The notes: generated by a model from the letters alone, not told the origin. Positions 30,818-41,200 are shown, counted from the first letter of the stretch. The stretch: DNA of 46,823 bases from Candidatus Altimarinota bacterium (GCA_025210615.1 JAOARJ010000003.1:1-46823); one strand, 5' to 3'. Numbers and translations are program-made.

Positions 30818-30850
30818 AAAAAGCCAACCCGCTAAATAAGCAAGTCGGCT
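30818..30850 (-). terminator. Terminator after bL32
   Basis: On the minus strand AGCCGACTTGCT pairs imperfectly (G-T pairs) with AGCGGGTTGGCT, followed by TTTTTT. It lies 22 bases after the bL32 stop and before nusB, so it may attenuate transcription into nusB. Confidence 0.65.
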
Positions 30851-30871
30851 GAAAATGCCACAGTGTTAGTC

Positions 30872-31096
30872 TTATATTCTACTTACTTTAGCTTTTCTAG
30901 TTTTTACTTTAACAACTTTTCTTCCTTTATACATTCCTGTAACAGGTGATGCAAAGTGAGCAAGAGCAACAGCTTCTCCGTTTTCATATTGAAGATTTAC
31001 TCTGTTTTGTAATTTTCTAGCTGTTAATTTAATCCAGTTAGTAGTTCTTCTTCTACTTCTTGTTTTTGAATGTTTTTTAGTAGGAGCAAATGTCAT
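30872..31096 (-). CDS. rpmF: 50S ribosomal protein bL32 without zinc cysteines
   Basis: A 74-residue ribosomal protein. The basic start 'TKKHSKTRSRRRTTNWIKLT' is the bL32 signature (HSKxRxRRR). Then 'RKLQNRVNLQYENGEAVAL' and 'SPVTGMYKGRKVV' match the bL32 tail, where 'GxYKGRKVV' is conserved. The four Cys of zinc-binding bL32 are absent, so this is a C-minus form, known in several lineages. Single ATG start. Confidence 0.88.
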   Translation of the reverse strand: MTFAPTKKHSKTRSRRRTTNWIKLTARKLQNRVNLQYENGEAVALAHFASPVTGMYKGRKVVKVKTRKAKVSRI

Positions 31097-31289
31097 AATT
31101 CTCTTTTTACTTAAATATTATTTAAAAATTTTGTAAATTTTTTGTGTGGATTTTTTAATTTTACTCGCAGATTATATAGATTTTTGAGAGAAATGCAAAT
31201 TATTTTTTAATAAATATTCAATATTTGCAATTATATAAAAAATAGTGTAGAATTATTCTAAATTAATTTAACTTATAATATTTATAATT

Positions 31290-31970
31290 ATGCCATTTGA
31301 CCTATGTGATATTCCAACTAGAGAGGAATCAATTAGAGATAGAGATCATTTAATTTCACAAATAAAAGATTTATCTCCTGAAGAAATTAAAGCACTTAAG
31401 GAAATAAAACCTCAAGACGCTGTTGAAAAACTGGAAGAGATAATACGAGTTAAAAAAAGAGATAAATTAATAAGTCAAAGAGATGATTTAACTCCTAAAA
31501 AAATTAAAGAACTTAAAGAGATGTACTCAGGAAAAGCTTGTGTAATACTAGGATATATGAAAGAAAGAGATGAATTAATAAGTCAAAGAGATGATTTAAC
31601 TGATGAACAGATTAAAGACTTAAAAGAAATGTACTCAGGAAATGCTGTGTCAGAATTAAAAGATATGAATAAAAGAGATAAAAAAATCATGGAAAGAAAA
31701 GATTTACCCCCTGAAGAAATTAAAAAATTAAAAGAAATGAAACCATTATATGCTATATTTGAATTAGAATGGATGAAATTTAGAGACGAGTTAATTGCCG
31801 AAATAGGCAATTTAACTCCATGACAAATTAAAACATTCAAAAAAATGGAACCAAAAGAAGCTTCTCATCAGCTAAGTAGACTAAAAGAAAAACAAGACAA
31901 ATTACAGAAAGAAAAAGAAAATAATGAAAACGAAAGTTGGCTAGAACAAAAATTTAGTGATTTTTTCTAA
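31290..31970 (+). CDS. Protein with about five 36-residue repeats, 226 aa
   Basis: Five tandem units of about 36 residues, each beginning Arg-Asp (unit 1 near residue 18, then about 53, 89, 125, 161). The consensus is R-D-x-L-I-S-Q-x-x-D-L-T-P-E-E-I-K-x-L-K-E-M, then A and L every few positions, ending in a coiled stretch. Units 2 and 3 share long DNA identity. It has no signal peptide or membrane segment. The C-terminus is charged ('QDKLQKEKENNENES'). No known family; the repeats look like amphipathic helical pairs (inference). The only in-frame TGA lies in the last unit, so a standard-code reading already shows most of it. Confidence 0.8.
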
Positions 31971-31978
31971 AAAAATAA

Positions 31979-32006
31979 AAACACCCTAACCATAGAGTGT
32001 TTTTTA
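31979..32006. terminator. Bidirectional intrinsic terminator
   Basis: AACACCCTA pairs with TAGAGTGTT (one mismatch) around CCA-type loop, flanked by A and T runs. It lies between the 36-residue-repeat gene and the ileS stop, and should end the long minus-strand operon. Confidence 0.75.
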
Positions 32007-32012
32007 TTTATC

Positions 32013-35000
32013 TTATTTCTTCAATTTTATCACAACTTCTTCCCCATCAACTTTAACTTTTTTTTCTAAATCAAAGCTATCTAAACTAGATTTAACAGTC
32101 GATAAAGTTTCTCATTCAATATAACTTATAAAATCTTTTATATCTTCAATAATACTTCCCTCTAGCGAAATATTTATTCTATCATCTACCATATAATCCG
32201 CTTCCTTTCTAGCATCTTGAATAAACCTTACTATATCTCTAGCGTTTCATTCCGCTTTTAATTCTGGCGTGATATTATCATCCATTGCTATTACCATACC
32301 AAAGCCTGCTTCTATATTTAGAGTTTTATCCTTTTTCTCAAAAGCGATTTCATATTCACTATCTTCTAAAATAAATTCTCAGACTTTTATTTGTCAATTT
32401 TCTAACTCTTCAAAATTTCAACTCTTAGCTTCAGTCATTATGAATTTCATATCTTTACCAAATTTTGGTCATAATAATTTTGCGTTTGGTTTACAGATTT
32501 TTTTCGCTAACTCATCAGTATTTTCTAATATAATAACTTCTTTTACATTAAGTTCTTCAGCTATTATTTCTTTATAATATTCTCATAAATCTTCTCCGAT
32601 AGAAATGCTATTAACTGGTTGTCTAACTCTTAATTTATTATTCACTCTCCAAGCTAATCATAAATTAATTATCTTTTGAGTTTTATCCATTTGCTTATTT
32701 AATTCTCACATAATATATCCTGGTACATATTCAGGGAAATTTTCTAAATGAACAGATTCTTTACCAGTTAAAGCTTTAAAAATATGTTCACTCACAAATG
32801 GCATAAATGGAGCAATAACTTTAGTTAATTCAACCAAAACTTCATATAAAGTATTATATGCTTCTAATTTATCTCCATCATTTTCAGACTTCCAGAATCT
32901 TTTTCTACTTCTTCTAATATACCAGTTTGTAAGATTATCCATAAATTTCACAATAGGTCTAGCAGCGTCAGCTAGTTTATAGCTTTCAAACCCAGTTTCT
33001 ACTTCTTTTATCAAATTATGTAATTGAGAAATTATCCATTTATCAAGTTCATTATTTCTTGTATAATTTGGTAATTTATAAACTACTGAATTTTTAGCTC
33101 AAGAAACTTCATAATAAGCTTCATCTATTGTTAAATTATTAACTACTGAGTTTATAGCTCTAAATGTTCCTCAATGCGCTACTATTAAAATATTTTTACC
33201 TTTATATTTTTCACTTACTTCTCTATAAGCATCACTTACTCTTGCGTTAAATTTCTTTAATGGTTCTACTTTATTATTTCTATAAACTCTAGTTTCATCA
33301 GAATGAATTTTACAGTTATATTTTTCTACTATATCAGCGTGTTTCATACCTTTAAATTCACCAAAAGTTTGTTCCATAAATCTTTTGTCTTCTATAATTT
33401 CCACATCATAATCTAAATAAGATTTTATAGTTTCAGCTGTTTGATTTGCTCTATTTAATCAAGAAGTAATAATCAAATCAAATTTAATATTTTTATCAAG
33501 CATTTGCCCAGCGTTATGAGCTTGTTCAAATCAAGTTTTATTTAATTCATCACCATCAGCATCTCATCAATTAACAATTTTATTCAAATTATTATCAGTT
33601 TGACCATGTCTGACAAAATATACATTTCACTCTTCTGGTTTAAACTCATCAATATTAGCATAAGTCGTAAAGAAATAGAATGTATTCCAAAGAGGCAGGA
33701 TAGTCTTCTTAACTACTTCTTCTACTCAGGCTTCACTAAATCTAAAGTCTTGCGCTTCTACAACAGGAGAATTCATCATATAAAATCTCATCGCATCAGC
33801 TCCATAAGCATCAAAAATATGCTTAGGGTCTGGATAATTTTGTAAACTCTTACTCATCTTACGACCATCGTCAGCTAACACTGTACCATTTACAATAACA
33901 TTTAAAAACGGCGTGTTATCAAATAACGCAGTTCATAAAATAAGAAGCGTGTAAAACCAACCTCTAGTTTGATCAATTCATTCAGCGATAAAATCTCCAG
34001 GGAATTTGAAATTACTAACTTGATATTGATTTAATCAAACAATAGTACTTTTATCTATAAGTTGTTGGTCTGTTTTAGGTTCTCAATATTTTAAAGAATC
34101 CATCAAAACTTGTAATGCTCATCAATGAGATACTATCAAAATATTTTTTCATTCATATTTTTCATTATATTCTCTTAATGTTTCTAACATTCTTTTTTCA
34201 ACATCTTTATAACCTTCTCATTCGGGAAAACTTCAATCTATAACATCATTATTTCTCTCAAATTCTTCACATTCTAAATAAGGTTTTTCATCAAAAATTC
34301 ATACATTTACGTCAATTAATCTATCATCTGTAATTAGCTCAGCATTTTTATTTGTTTTTAGATATTGCTGAGCTGTTTCTTGAGTTCTTCTAAAAGGAGA
34401 ACATATTATAATATCAAATTTGTTTTCAAATTTTTCAGCTTCTTTTTTAGCATTTTCTAATCATTTTTTTGTTAGTCAAAATTTTTCTTGATTTTTTATA
34501 TCACAAGATTCTATTCACATTTCATTATTTTCAGCTATTCAATGTCTAGAAATAAAAAACTCATTTTTAAAATTAACTTTATCATTACCACTAAATGGAT
34601 AATGTTTTGAAGCGTATGGCATACTTCCTGATTCAAACCAACAGTCTAATACTTCTGGAATTCTCTTAAGAGGCATACCAGATTCTATTACTGTAGCTAT
34701 TAAGTTTAACCCTCTACCTGTTGAAAATTTATGTTTAAATCCATTTACCTCTAGTAATTTTGCTCAAGTTTTTTCAGTAAATAATTTCCCTTGATTGAAA
34801 GAAACTATATCATCATCTTTAGAATGAACTACTATTATTTCTTTAACTAAATTAGTTAAATCCAAGTCTTGCTTGTATAATTCTTCATAAAATTTTTCTA
34901 AATTTGGTTTATCTTCATATTTTCAAGAAGCACCTGGACAAAACATTACAAGTCTATCTAATTTTATTTGATTTTCTAAAATATATTTAACTGTCATAGC

Positions 35001-37391
35001 TCCTCATAAAGAAGAAGTATAAACAGTATCATATTTAGAAAAATCCAGAGTTTCATAAGTTTCTTTCCAAGATTCATAAGTAGGATCTTCTGCTGGATCA
35101 AATTGAGGCATATCAAAATTAATTCATCTTTCTTCTACTATTTGCTTTCTCTTTGGCCAACTTTCCTTTTTAGAAATAGGATCAGAAATAATAGAAGTTC
35201 TACCGTGAACAGCTAAAACATTTCTAGCTTTCTTCCCTTTAGAGTTCTTCACCAAAATATCATCAACAAAATGTTTATGTAAATCAACTGCTTTTTTAGT
35301 TTTTGTATAAACATATTCAACTCCATACATCTTATCTATTCAATGTTTTGGATTATTTTCTAGATATTTTCCACAAGAATATTTTTGAGTTTCATAATCA
35401 ATATTATCATGAAGTGATTTTCTCGCTAAGAATGTAGGGTCACCATGTGAACAAACCACAATAGTTTTTCAAGCATTTTCTTCTAATATTTTCTTAAAAG
35501 ATTTTTCAACTCTTTCGTATACTTCTTTTATAGTTTCTCCTCATCAGTATCAGTTTTCCCATTTATAATTTTTACAAGAAAATTCTTTATCTTGTAAATC
35601 TGGAGATTTAACTTCTCTAAAATCTTCGACTTCATTTATTTCTAATCATTTAGCTTCCGCTAATGGAATTATTGTGTCTTTACATCTTGTTAGTGGTGAA
35701 CAATAAATAGCGTCTATTTTTTCATCCTTAAATTGCTCAGCTATTTTTTCTGCTTGATCTTTTCACATATCTGTAAGCATTGCATTATTTTCAGAATCTT
35801 GTAAATGTTTTTCATTATAATCAGTTCTTCAATGTCTTACAAAAATCACTTTTGTAATATCACCGAAATCTTTATTTAATTGATATAACTCTTCTACACT
35901 TCCGATACATATTTCTTCGCTCTTTTCTAAGTTTTGCCAAACAGGAATTGCACTCCCCCAATATCTATTTCTAGAAATATTCCAATCTCTAGCGTTCTCT
36001 ATCCATTTACCAAATCTACCTGTTTTTATATTTTCTGGTACCCAATTTATTTTTTTATTATTTTCTACCATTTTATCTCTGATATCTTCAACTTTCACAT
36101 ACCAAGCAGAAATAGCTCTATATACAAGCGGAGTATCACATCTCCAACAATGTGGATATGAGTGGTCTATCGTTTCTATCTTCACAATATCACCTCTTTC
36201 TTTCAACTCTTTTATAGCTGTTTCATTATAATCAAAAACATATTCTCCATCATTATTTAAAGAATTTTCAACTTTACCAGTATCATCAATATGGCTTACA
36301 AATCATAGTTTTTGCTCTTTTCAAATCAGATTATCATCTTCTCAATAAGCTGGTGCGATATGAACTATTCAAGTTCAACTATCAGTAGTTACATGGTGTC
36401 ATAAAACTACGCTATAAGCATTTTCTCATAACTGCATACCAGTAGGCATATTTCAGCTTTCAGCTGACACTCAGAAATCTGGAAAAACTGCTTCATATTT
36501 TATTCCAGCTAAACATTCTCATTTATATTCTCTAACAACAGTATAATCTTCCTCATTTTTATAATAATTTTTTAGTCTATCTTTCGCTAATACATAAGTT
36601 TCATTATTAGAATTATCCTTTAATTCTACATAATCAATATCAGCTCCTACTGCTAATCATAAATTCGCCATCAATGTCCAAGGAGTTGTCGTCCACGCTA
36701 AGATATATTTATTTTCGCTGTCCTTAACCTTAAATTTCACTGTTATAGATTTATCTTGTTTATCTTTATAACCTTGATTTACCTCAAAATTTGACAAAGG
36801 CGTGCTACATCTAGGACAATAAGGCACTACCCTATATCCCTCATAAATAAGCCCTTTATCATACAATTTTTTATAAACCCACCAAACAGATTCCATAAAA
36901 TCAGCGTCCATAGTTTTATATGAATTTTCCATATCAACCCAACGCCCCATTCTGTCCACTGTCTTTTTCCATTCATCTACATAACCGAAAACATTTTCTC
37001 TACATTGTTCATTAAATTCATAAACTCAAACTTTATCTTCAATATCTTCTTTTCAAGAGATATTTAATTTTTTTTCAACGATATTTTCGATAGGAAGTCC
37101 ATGACAATCCCAACCGAATTTTCTATCAACGCGATACCCTTTCATCGTCTTATATCTAGGCACAATATCCTTTAAAGTTCATCATAGTAGATGACCATAG
37201 TGAGGTGTACCAGTCGCGAATGGAGGTCCATCATAAAAATTAAATTCTGGTGAATCTATTCTATTTTCAATAGATTTTTCAAAAGTTTTATTTTCTTTCC
37301 AGTTTTTTAATACTTCTTCTTCTATCGCTGGAAAGCTTTGTTTCGGGTTTACCTTTGGATAAACCGTTTTTTTATCATTATTATTTTGCAT
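32013..37391 (-). CDS. ileS: Isoleucyl-tRNA synthetase with four inserted hydrolase domains, 1792 aa
   Basis: Charges tRNA-Ile in the cytoplasm. The frame is open from ATG 37391 to TAA 32013; I checked every codon. Synthetase motifs: '[20 protein letters not shown]' (HYGH 64-67), '[12 protein letters not shown]', the CP1 editing domain ('[19 protein letters not shown]', '[15 protein letters not shown]'), '[20 protein letters not shown]', '[14 protein letters not shown]', 'KMSKS' (1178-1182) and a C-terminal anticodon-binding region. The sequence is of the long, eukaryote-like IleRS type. Family length is about 1050; here four blocks of about 180 residues interrupt it at about 513-692, 722-903, 943-1127 and 1256-1441. 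Removing them leaves about 1059 residues. It is the last gene of the operon, 2 bases after the previous stop. Enzymatic activity of the inserts is inferred from intact motifs. Confidence 0.95.
33069..33626 (-). other. IleRS insert 4: phosphoglycerate-mutase-like histidine phosphatase domain
   Basis: Residues about 1256-1441. '[18 protein letters not shown]' (His1262), '[18 protein letters not shown]' (Arg1314), '[15 protein letters not shown]' (general acid region, Glu1340) and '[18 protein letters not shown]' (His1406). The FGEFKG form is the most PGM/CobC-like of the three. It is inserted between the end of the catalytic domain ('[16 protein letters not shown]') and the anticodon-binding domain ('[15 protein letters not shown]'). 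Confidence 0.9.
34011..34565 (-). other. IleRS insert 3: histidine phosphatase domain
   Basis: Residues about 943-1127. 'FFISRHGIAENNEMGI' (Arg949, His950), '[19 protein letters not shown]' (Ser998) and '[18 protein letters not shown]' (His1089) are all intact. It lies between '[10 protein letters not shown]' and '[16 protein letters not shown]' of the catalytic domain. Confidence 0.9.
34683..35228 (-). other. IleRS insert 2: RBBP9/YdeN-type alpha/beta hydrolase domain
   Basis: Residues about 722-903. It opens '[15 protein letters not shown]' and has '[20 protein letters not shown]', then the nucleophile elbow '[18 protein letters not shown]' (Ser794), '[10 protein letters not shown]', '[17 protein letters not shown]' (acid near Asp860) and '[12 protein letters not shown]' (His887). 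This order fits small serine hydrolases of the RBBP9 family. It separates '[12 protein letters not shown]' from '[16 protein letters not shown]'. Confidence 0.88.
35316..35855 (-). other. IleRS insert 1: histidine phosphatase domain
   Basis: Residues about 513-692. '[18 protein letters not shown]' gives the RHG phosphate-binding site (Arg519, His520). '[11 protein letters not shown]' (565-575) matches the S-P-L-x-R-x-x-x-T block, and '[16 protein letters not shown]' supplies the second His649. It sits between 'GSVEELYQL' and '[11 protein letters not shown]', which are contiguous in ordinary IleRS. Confidence 0.9.
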
Positions 37392-37393
37392 AG

Positions 37394-37900
37394 TTATTTT
37401 TTATTAATAATTAATTTTTTTATTCTTTCTTCTAAATTTTCTTCTGTATTAGTTTTTATATCAGATTGTTTAAAATTAGTAAATATTATAATCAAAGACA
37501 GTCAAGCTAAACAATATATTACTATTGGCTCTATAACAGGTTTTATCAATTTATTATACTCTTTTAAAATTTTTAGAAAATCTTTATTCTCCATAAAAAT
37601 ATTCCTTAATCAAAAACGGAAGAATAGAAACAACATAATCATTACGCTTGCACAAACTAATAAAAATCTATATTTTTTTTGTCTTTTCGTTCCCTTTCTA
37701 ACAAAAGATGCTATAATATTTTTTCATTTTATTTTATTATTATAATTTGAAAAGTACATTACAGGATTATTTCATTCTAAACCTAAAATTTTACCTGTTA
37801 TATACGAAGATAATAAAACAACAATAACAATAAGTAAATTAAAATCAGTTACAGAATATGACAGTAATATAAAAAATACTGTTACTATAGTTTCAAACAT
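37394..37900 (-). CDS. Membrane protein of unknown function, 168 aa
   Basis: Start ATG 37900, stop TAA 37394, two bases before ileS. Hydrophobic segments are at about residues 3-35 ('[20 protein letters not shown]' and following), 81-102 ('[16 protein letters not shown]') and 126-146 ('[19 protein letters not shown]'). Basic loops such as '[12 protein letters not shown]' suggest the cytoplasmic side. C-terminus hydrophilic. No family recognised. Its position right against ileS implies translational coupling or at least cotranscription. Confidence 0.75.
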
Positions 37901-37908
37901 AATTCTAT

Positions 37909-38037
37909 TTATAAAATTAATTTTATTTCACTCTCCACTAAACTCTCCTTCTCACTTGCTCCAACCACGCCGTAGAGAGAAAACATAGCGGAGCAGATAA
38001 TGACTACCATTATCTTAATATTCATTTTTCTTAACAT
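37909..38037 (-). CDS. Possible 42-residue exported peptide
   Basis: ATG 38037 (or an internal ATG at 38025) to TAA 37909. It begins with a signal-peptide-like 'KIMVVIICSAMFSLYGVVGA' followed by 'SEKESLVESEIKLIL'. Base composition is clearly more GC-rich than neighbouring genes, with codons such as CTC, GGC, GTG and GAG. It fits the operon spacing (8 bases before the next start) but has no homologue that I know. It could be a recent arrival or non-coding. Confidence 0.4.
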   Translation of the reverse strand: MLRKMNIKIMVVIICSAMFSLYGVVGASEKESLVESEIKLIL

Positions 38038-38078
38038 ATTTTATTATTTTTTTAAATTTATATTTTATATATTATTTA

Positions 38079-38880
38079 TTATTTCAGATTTTCAAAATGC
38101 TTTTGAACTTTATCTAAATTACAGATGTTTTTTTCTGCTCATTTCTCTTTCAAATAATTTATTATAGACTCTCAAAATCAAATCTCATTTATCAAACTCA
38201 TCGTTCAAGAAAAATTAATATCATTTATCCAACTAGCAAACTGCATAATTTCACTTTTTATCCTCTCTAGCACAACATTTTCAGTCCAAAAAATCTGACA
38301 ATATTTTTTCACTAATTCATCAATCTTCATAATCATATTTCATCCATTTAGAAAAATTTTCTGCAATTTTCATTTTATCAAAAACTGCAAACTCTATATT
38401 TTCTAATTTATCAGCGTCCCTTACTAATTTTATTATAATTTTTGCTTCTTCTTGCTTTTTTTTATTTAATTTTTTAAACTCTTTTTCATCATCAATATTT
38501 TCCAAAAAACTATCATGTTTATTATGATATTTTGCTGATAATAATATTCAAGTGTCTTCTATTCATTCTTGCTTTAAAATATTATAACTACCAGTTCAAT
38601 GGTCAAATTCTTTATTTTTTAATAATCTTTTTCAATCTGTTTAATAAAATCTTCCCACGTCATGTAACAAAGCTCAAATAATCAATCTTTCTTTTAATTC
38701 TTCTGATAATCTCCCAAGCTCTGGTGTTCTAGCTATAACTCTATAAGCACATTGTAATACTCAATAAGAATGTCTTATTTTATGATAGAAAAAGTCTTCT
38801 ATATCCGGCGTTCTATCTACTTTAGCAAACTGCTTTTCATAATGAGCTTGCAAAATTTCTATCGCATTATTTATATTCAT
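38079..38880 (-). pseudogene. Broken HD-domain phosphohydrolase gene
   Basis: The reading frame from ATG 38880 encodes an HD-type phosphohydrolase start: 'KIRHSYGVLQCAYRVIARTP' and 'ERLIIGALLHDVGRFY' (metal-binding His and HD). A TAA at 38641-38643 follows directly, where the family continues with 'TDGKRLLKNKEFDHGTGSYN', still in frame. Further on are 'YHNKHDSFLE' and 'IKLVRDADKLENIEF' (final Asp). Near 38320-38336 the homologous reading moves to another frame, giving 'DELVKKYCQIFWTENVVLER' to the TAA at 38079. One nonsense change (CAA to TAA would restore Gln) and one frameshift point to decay, unless they are assembly errors. Confidence 0.75.
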
Positions 38881-38887
38881 AATTTAT

Positions 38888-39436
38888 TTATAATTTTACC
38901 TTATAAAATTCGTTATAAAACGGTGCTATTGCGGCTTTACTCGCTTCTTCAAATTCTCACTTTCTTGTAAACATTCAATCAGTCCAAGCTCACATGCTTC
39001 CTTGTTTATTACTAATATTCACAATTCATGATAACTCGCTCATTATAGGTCATAAATCTCATCAATTTAATAATTTTTTCATTATCTCTTCTGGTACTTC
39101 TAAAAATTGAGAAAATCCATAATGTCATTTTCAAGCATTATTTTCAGCATATACCACTCATCATAAATATCATTTTCAAACTATTTGTTGCACTCATCAT
39201 TCTATTCAGAAATAATAATCAGCATCTGTTACTTTTTTTCTAAGGTTATCAACTCTTCATTTAGCTCAATCCATTATTTCTTGCATTGTCATCGGCATAT
39301 CAGACACTCAAGAATCAACTCAATGCGCAACATATTCAATATTATCTAAATTATCTTTAAAATAAGGACAATTATTTATCATATCTTGAATCCCTTGTAT
39401 TTTTGGCTCCTTTGTACTTGTTATTGCTATTTTCAT
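38888..39436 (-). CDS. YjjX/DUF84-family inosine/xanthosine triphosphatase
   Basis: A 182-residue enzyme of the non-canonical purine NTP phosphatase family. Opening 'KIAITSTKEPKIQGIQDMIN' is the substrate loop (S/T-x-N-x-x-K position). Then 'YVAHGVDSGVSDMPMTMQEI', 'DGAKGRVDNLRKK' and 'ADYYFGIEGGVQQIV' (G-x-E-G-G) are diagnostic of DUF84. 'WTDGMFTRKGEFEEASKAAI' follows near the end. It would hydrolyse ITP/XTP to the diphosphate or monophosphate, removing deaminated purines. Its start overlaps the stop of the YgjV-like gene by 10 bases, supporting cotranscription. Confidence 0.9.
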
Positions 39437-40050
39437 AATTTTTTATTATTAAATTTTAAATTATTTTTATCCAATTCAACTAAAACTGGTTCTAGTTCTA
39501 GATTATTTGCTAACTTTATTTTATCCCTATATAATCTAAATATTGTTACAAAATGTAAAATTAGTATTATTGTTTCATTTATCGTTCATCAAATAGATTG
39601 ATTTAAAATATGATAACTTAGCCACAATATTGTAGTTCATAACAAGCCAAGTCTAAAAGATAATCATTTTCAATTTAAGAAAAAGAATAGATATAAATTT
39701 CATATTGAAGCTAATATTGCAAAAATAGAAATTAAACTTTCAAAATTATAAACTGCATTAATTCAGTATAATATAAAAAATATTGAAAACAGCTTTATAT
39801 TTTTGGGAAATTTTAATGCTGCAAATCATCTTATCATATCTATTAATCATATGACAACTGCTAAAACTAATCACATTAATAAAAAATGAATAACCCAAAA
39901 GATTGCAGCTATAGCCTGAAAAAATATTAATTTCTTATCATCTTTATTAATTACTGATATTACTTCTATCGACAACGCTATTAAACCAAAAATTTGTGCA
40001 ATAGAATTAGCATTAAATACAGATAATATGTTATTTATAAGCTCTTGCAT
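39427..40050 (-). CDS. YgjV-like inner membrane protein (paralogue A)
   Basis: A 207-residue membrane protein with about six hydrophobic segments. Start 'QELINNILSVFNANSIAQIF' and 'IEVISVINKDDKKLIFFQAI' with 'DMIRGFAALKFPKN' match the Imp-YgjV family; function of the family is unknown. The C-terminus is hydrophilic ('LANNLELEPVLVELDKNN'). It shares 'AQ...NKxDK', 'MIRGF/MLRxFA' and 'HILNQSI' with the two later paralogues, so the three arose by duplication. Position: between RdgB and DUF84 enzymes. Confidence 0.8.
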
Positions 40051-40061
40051 AAAAATTATTT

Positions 40062-40634
40062 TTATAAATTACTAATTAATTTTAATAGTCACTTCTTAGT
40101 CTTCTTAATATCTTCCATTTGATTAAATTCTTCTTTAATTTCAACTGCAGTAGATGGCCATCAAGGTTTCATCTCTCTCAAAATCTGTTTTCAAAGTATA
40201 ATTCTAGCTCTACTTTCCTGGTAAAAAATATTATTTTCATTTACATATAAACACCTTACAAAAGGAAAACTTCAATGTACAATATCACCTTCAATATTTT
40301 TTACTTCCTTGAAATAATAATTAAGCCATTGCAAATCATCTACTCATTCTGGTAATTCTCCTCCCCATCTTCTAGCCATAACTCATGGCTCTCATCATAA
40401 TTCTTCTATTTCAAATCCAGCATCATCTCACAAGGCAGGAATACCAAATTCCGCGCTGTAATATCTAGCTTTTATTAAAGCATTTTTTTCTACTGTTTTT
40501 CAATCCTCTACAGGCTCTTCTACTTTTTTAAAATCAGATAAAAAATATAATTTTACATCTACTAAACTAGATAATAAATCTTTATACATATCTATTTTAG
40601 CCTTATTTCATATCGCTATTAATAATTTTTTCAT
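40062..40634 (-). CDS. rdgB: XTP/dITP diphosphatase (RdgB/HAM1)
   Basis: A 190-residue HAM1-family pyrophosphatase that cleaves (d)ITP and XTP to monophosphates and so prevents their use in nucleic acids. The N-terminal 'LLIAIGNKAKIDMYKDLL' is the substrate-binding loop. 'EDGKTVEKNALIKARYYSAE' and 'GIPALGDDAGFEIEELGGEP' followed by 'GVMARRWGG' are the family core with the catalytic Asp-Asp. The second half is somewhat different from E. coli RdgB but the central motifs are complete. It starts 4 bases after the upstream YgjV gene stop. Confidence 0.93.
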
Positions 40635-40637
40635 AAT

Positions 40638-41195
40638 TTAATTTTTATTAATTTCTAATTTTTTATCTTTATAAAGTCTAGTTAATGTTATAAAATGAAA
40701 TGTCATCATAAAAGTCTGACTAATAATACTTCAAATAGATTGCGTTGCAAATATATGATATAACATCCAAACACTTCATCATACTAAAAATCATATTCTA
40801 AATTTTATTCAAGTTCAATAGAAAAAAAACATTGTATACAAAATAATCAGAGAACCGATAATTCATAATATTGAATAAATATCTTTATATCACAAGTATC
40901 AATTTATTAAATATATAACTAAAAAGATGAAAAATAGTTTCGTACTTTGTCAAATTTTTAAAACAATAAATCACCTAATCATATTAAGTAAAGCGACTCA
41001 CATAGGAATAAAAAATGATATCAATCAAAAATGTAAAGCCCAAAGTCATATAGAAATAGTTTGCCAATAAATAAACTTTCTATCTTCTTTAATTAAAGCA
41101 GATATAATTTGTCAAACCATAGCCACTAATCAAACTATCTGTGCAACAGGATTAGCGTTAAATACAGATATAATGTCATTTATAAATTCTTGCAT
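40638..41195 (-). CDS. YgjV-like inner membrane protein (paralogue B)
   Basis: A 185-residue polytopic membrane protein. 'QEFINDIISVFNANPVAQIV' at the N-terminus and 'LIKEDRKFIYWQTISI', 'LNMIRGFIVLKI', 'HIFATQSI' align with paralogues A and C. It lacks most of the hydrophilic tail of the others, ending 'KDKKLEINKN'. Family function unknown. Confidence 0.78.
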
Positions 41196-41200
41196 AGTTT

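Noticed and set aside
32013-37391. Idea that the inserts in IleRS are inteins
   Set aside because: The inserts carry histidine-phosphatase and serine-hydrolase motifs and no intein splicing blocks; four inteins in one gene would also be extraordinary.
32013-37391. Idea that TGA codons are Trp (code 4) or readthrough stops
   Set aside because: TGA sits at conserved Gly positions (for example GHLLGG, YGGSS, GGGD) and Trp is encoded by TGG elsewhere.
37338-37745. Plus-strand 135-codon ORF
   Set aside because: Lies opposite the start of ileS and the following membrane gene; no homology-like motifs.
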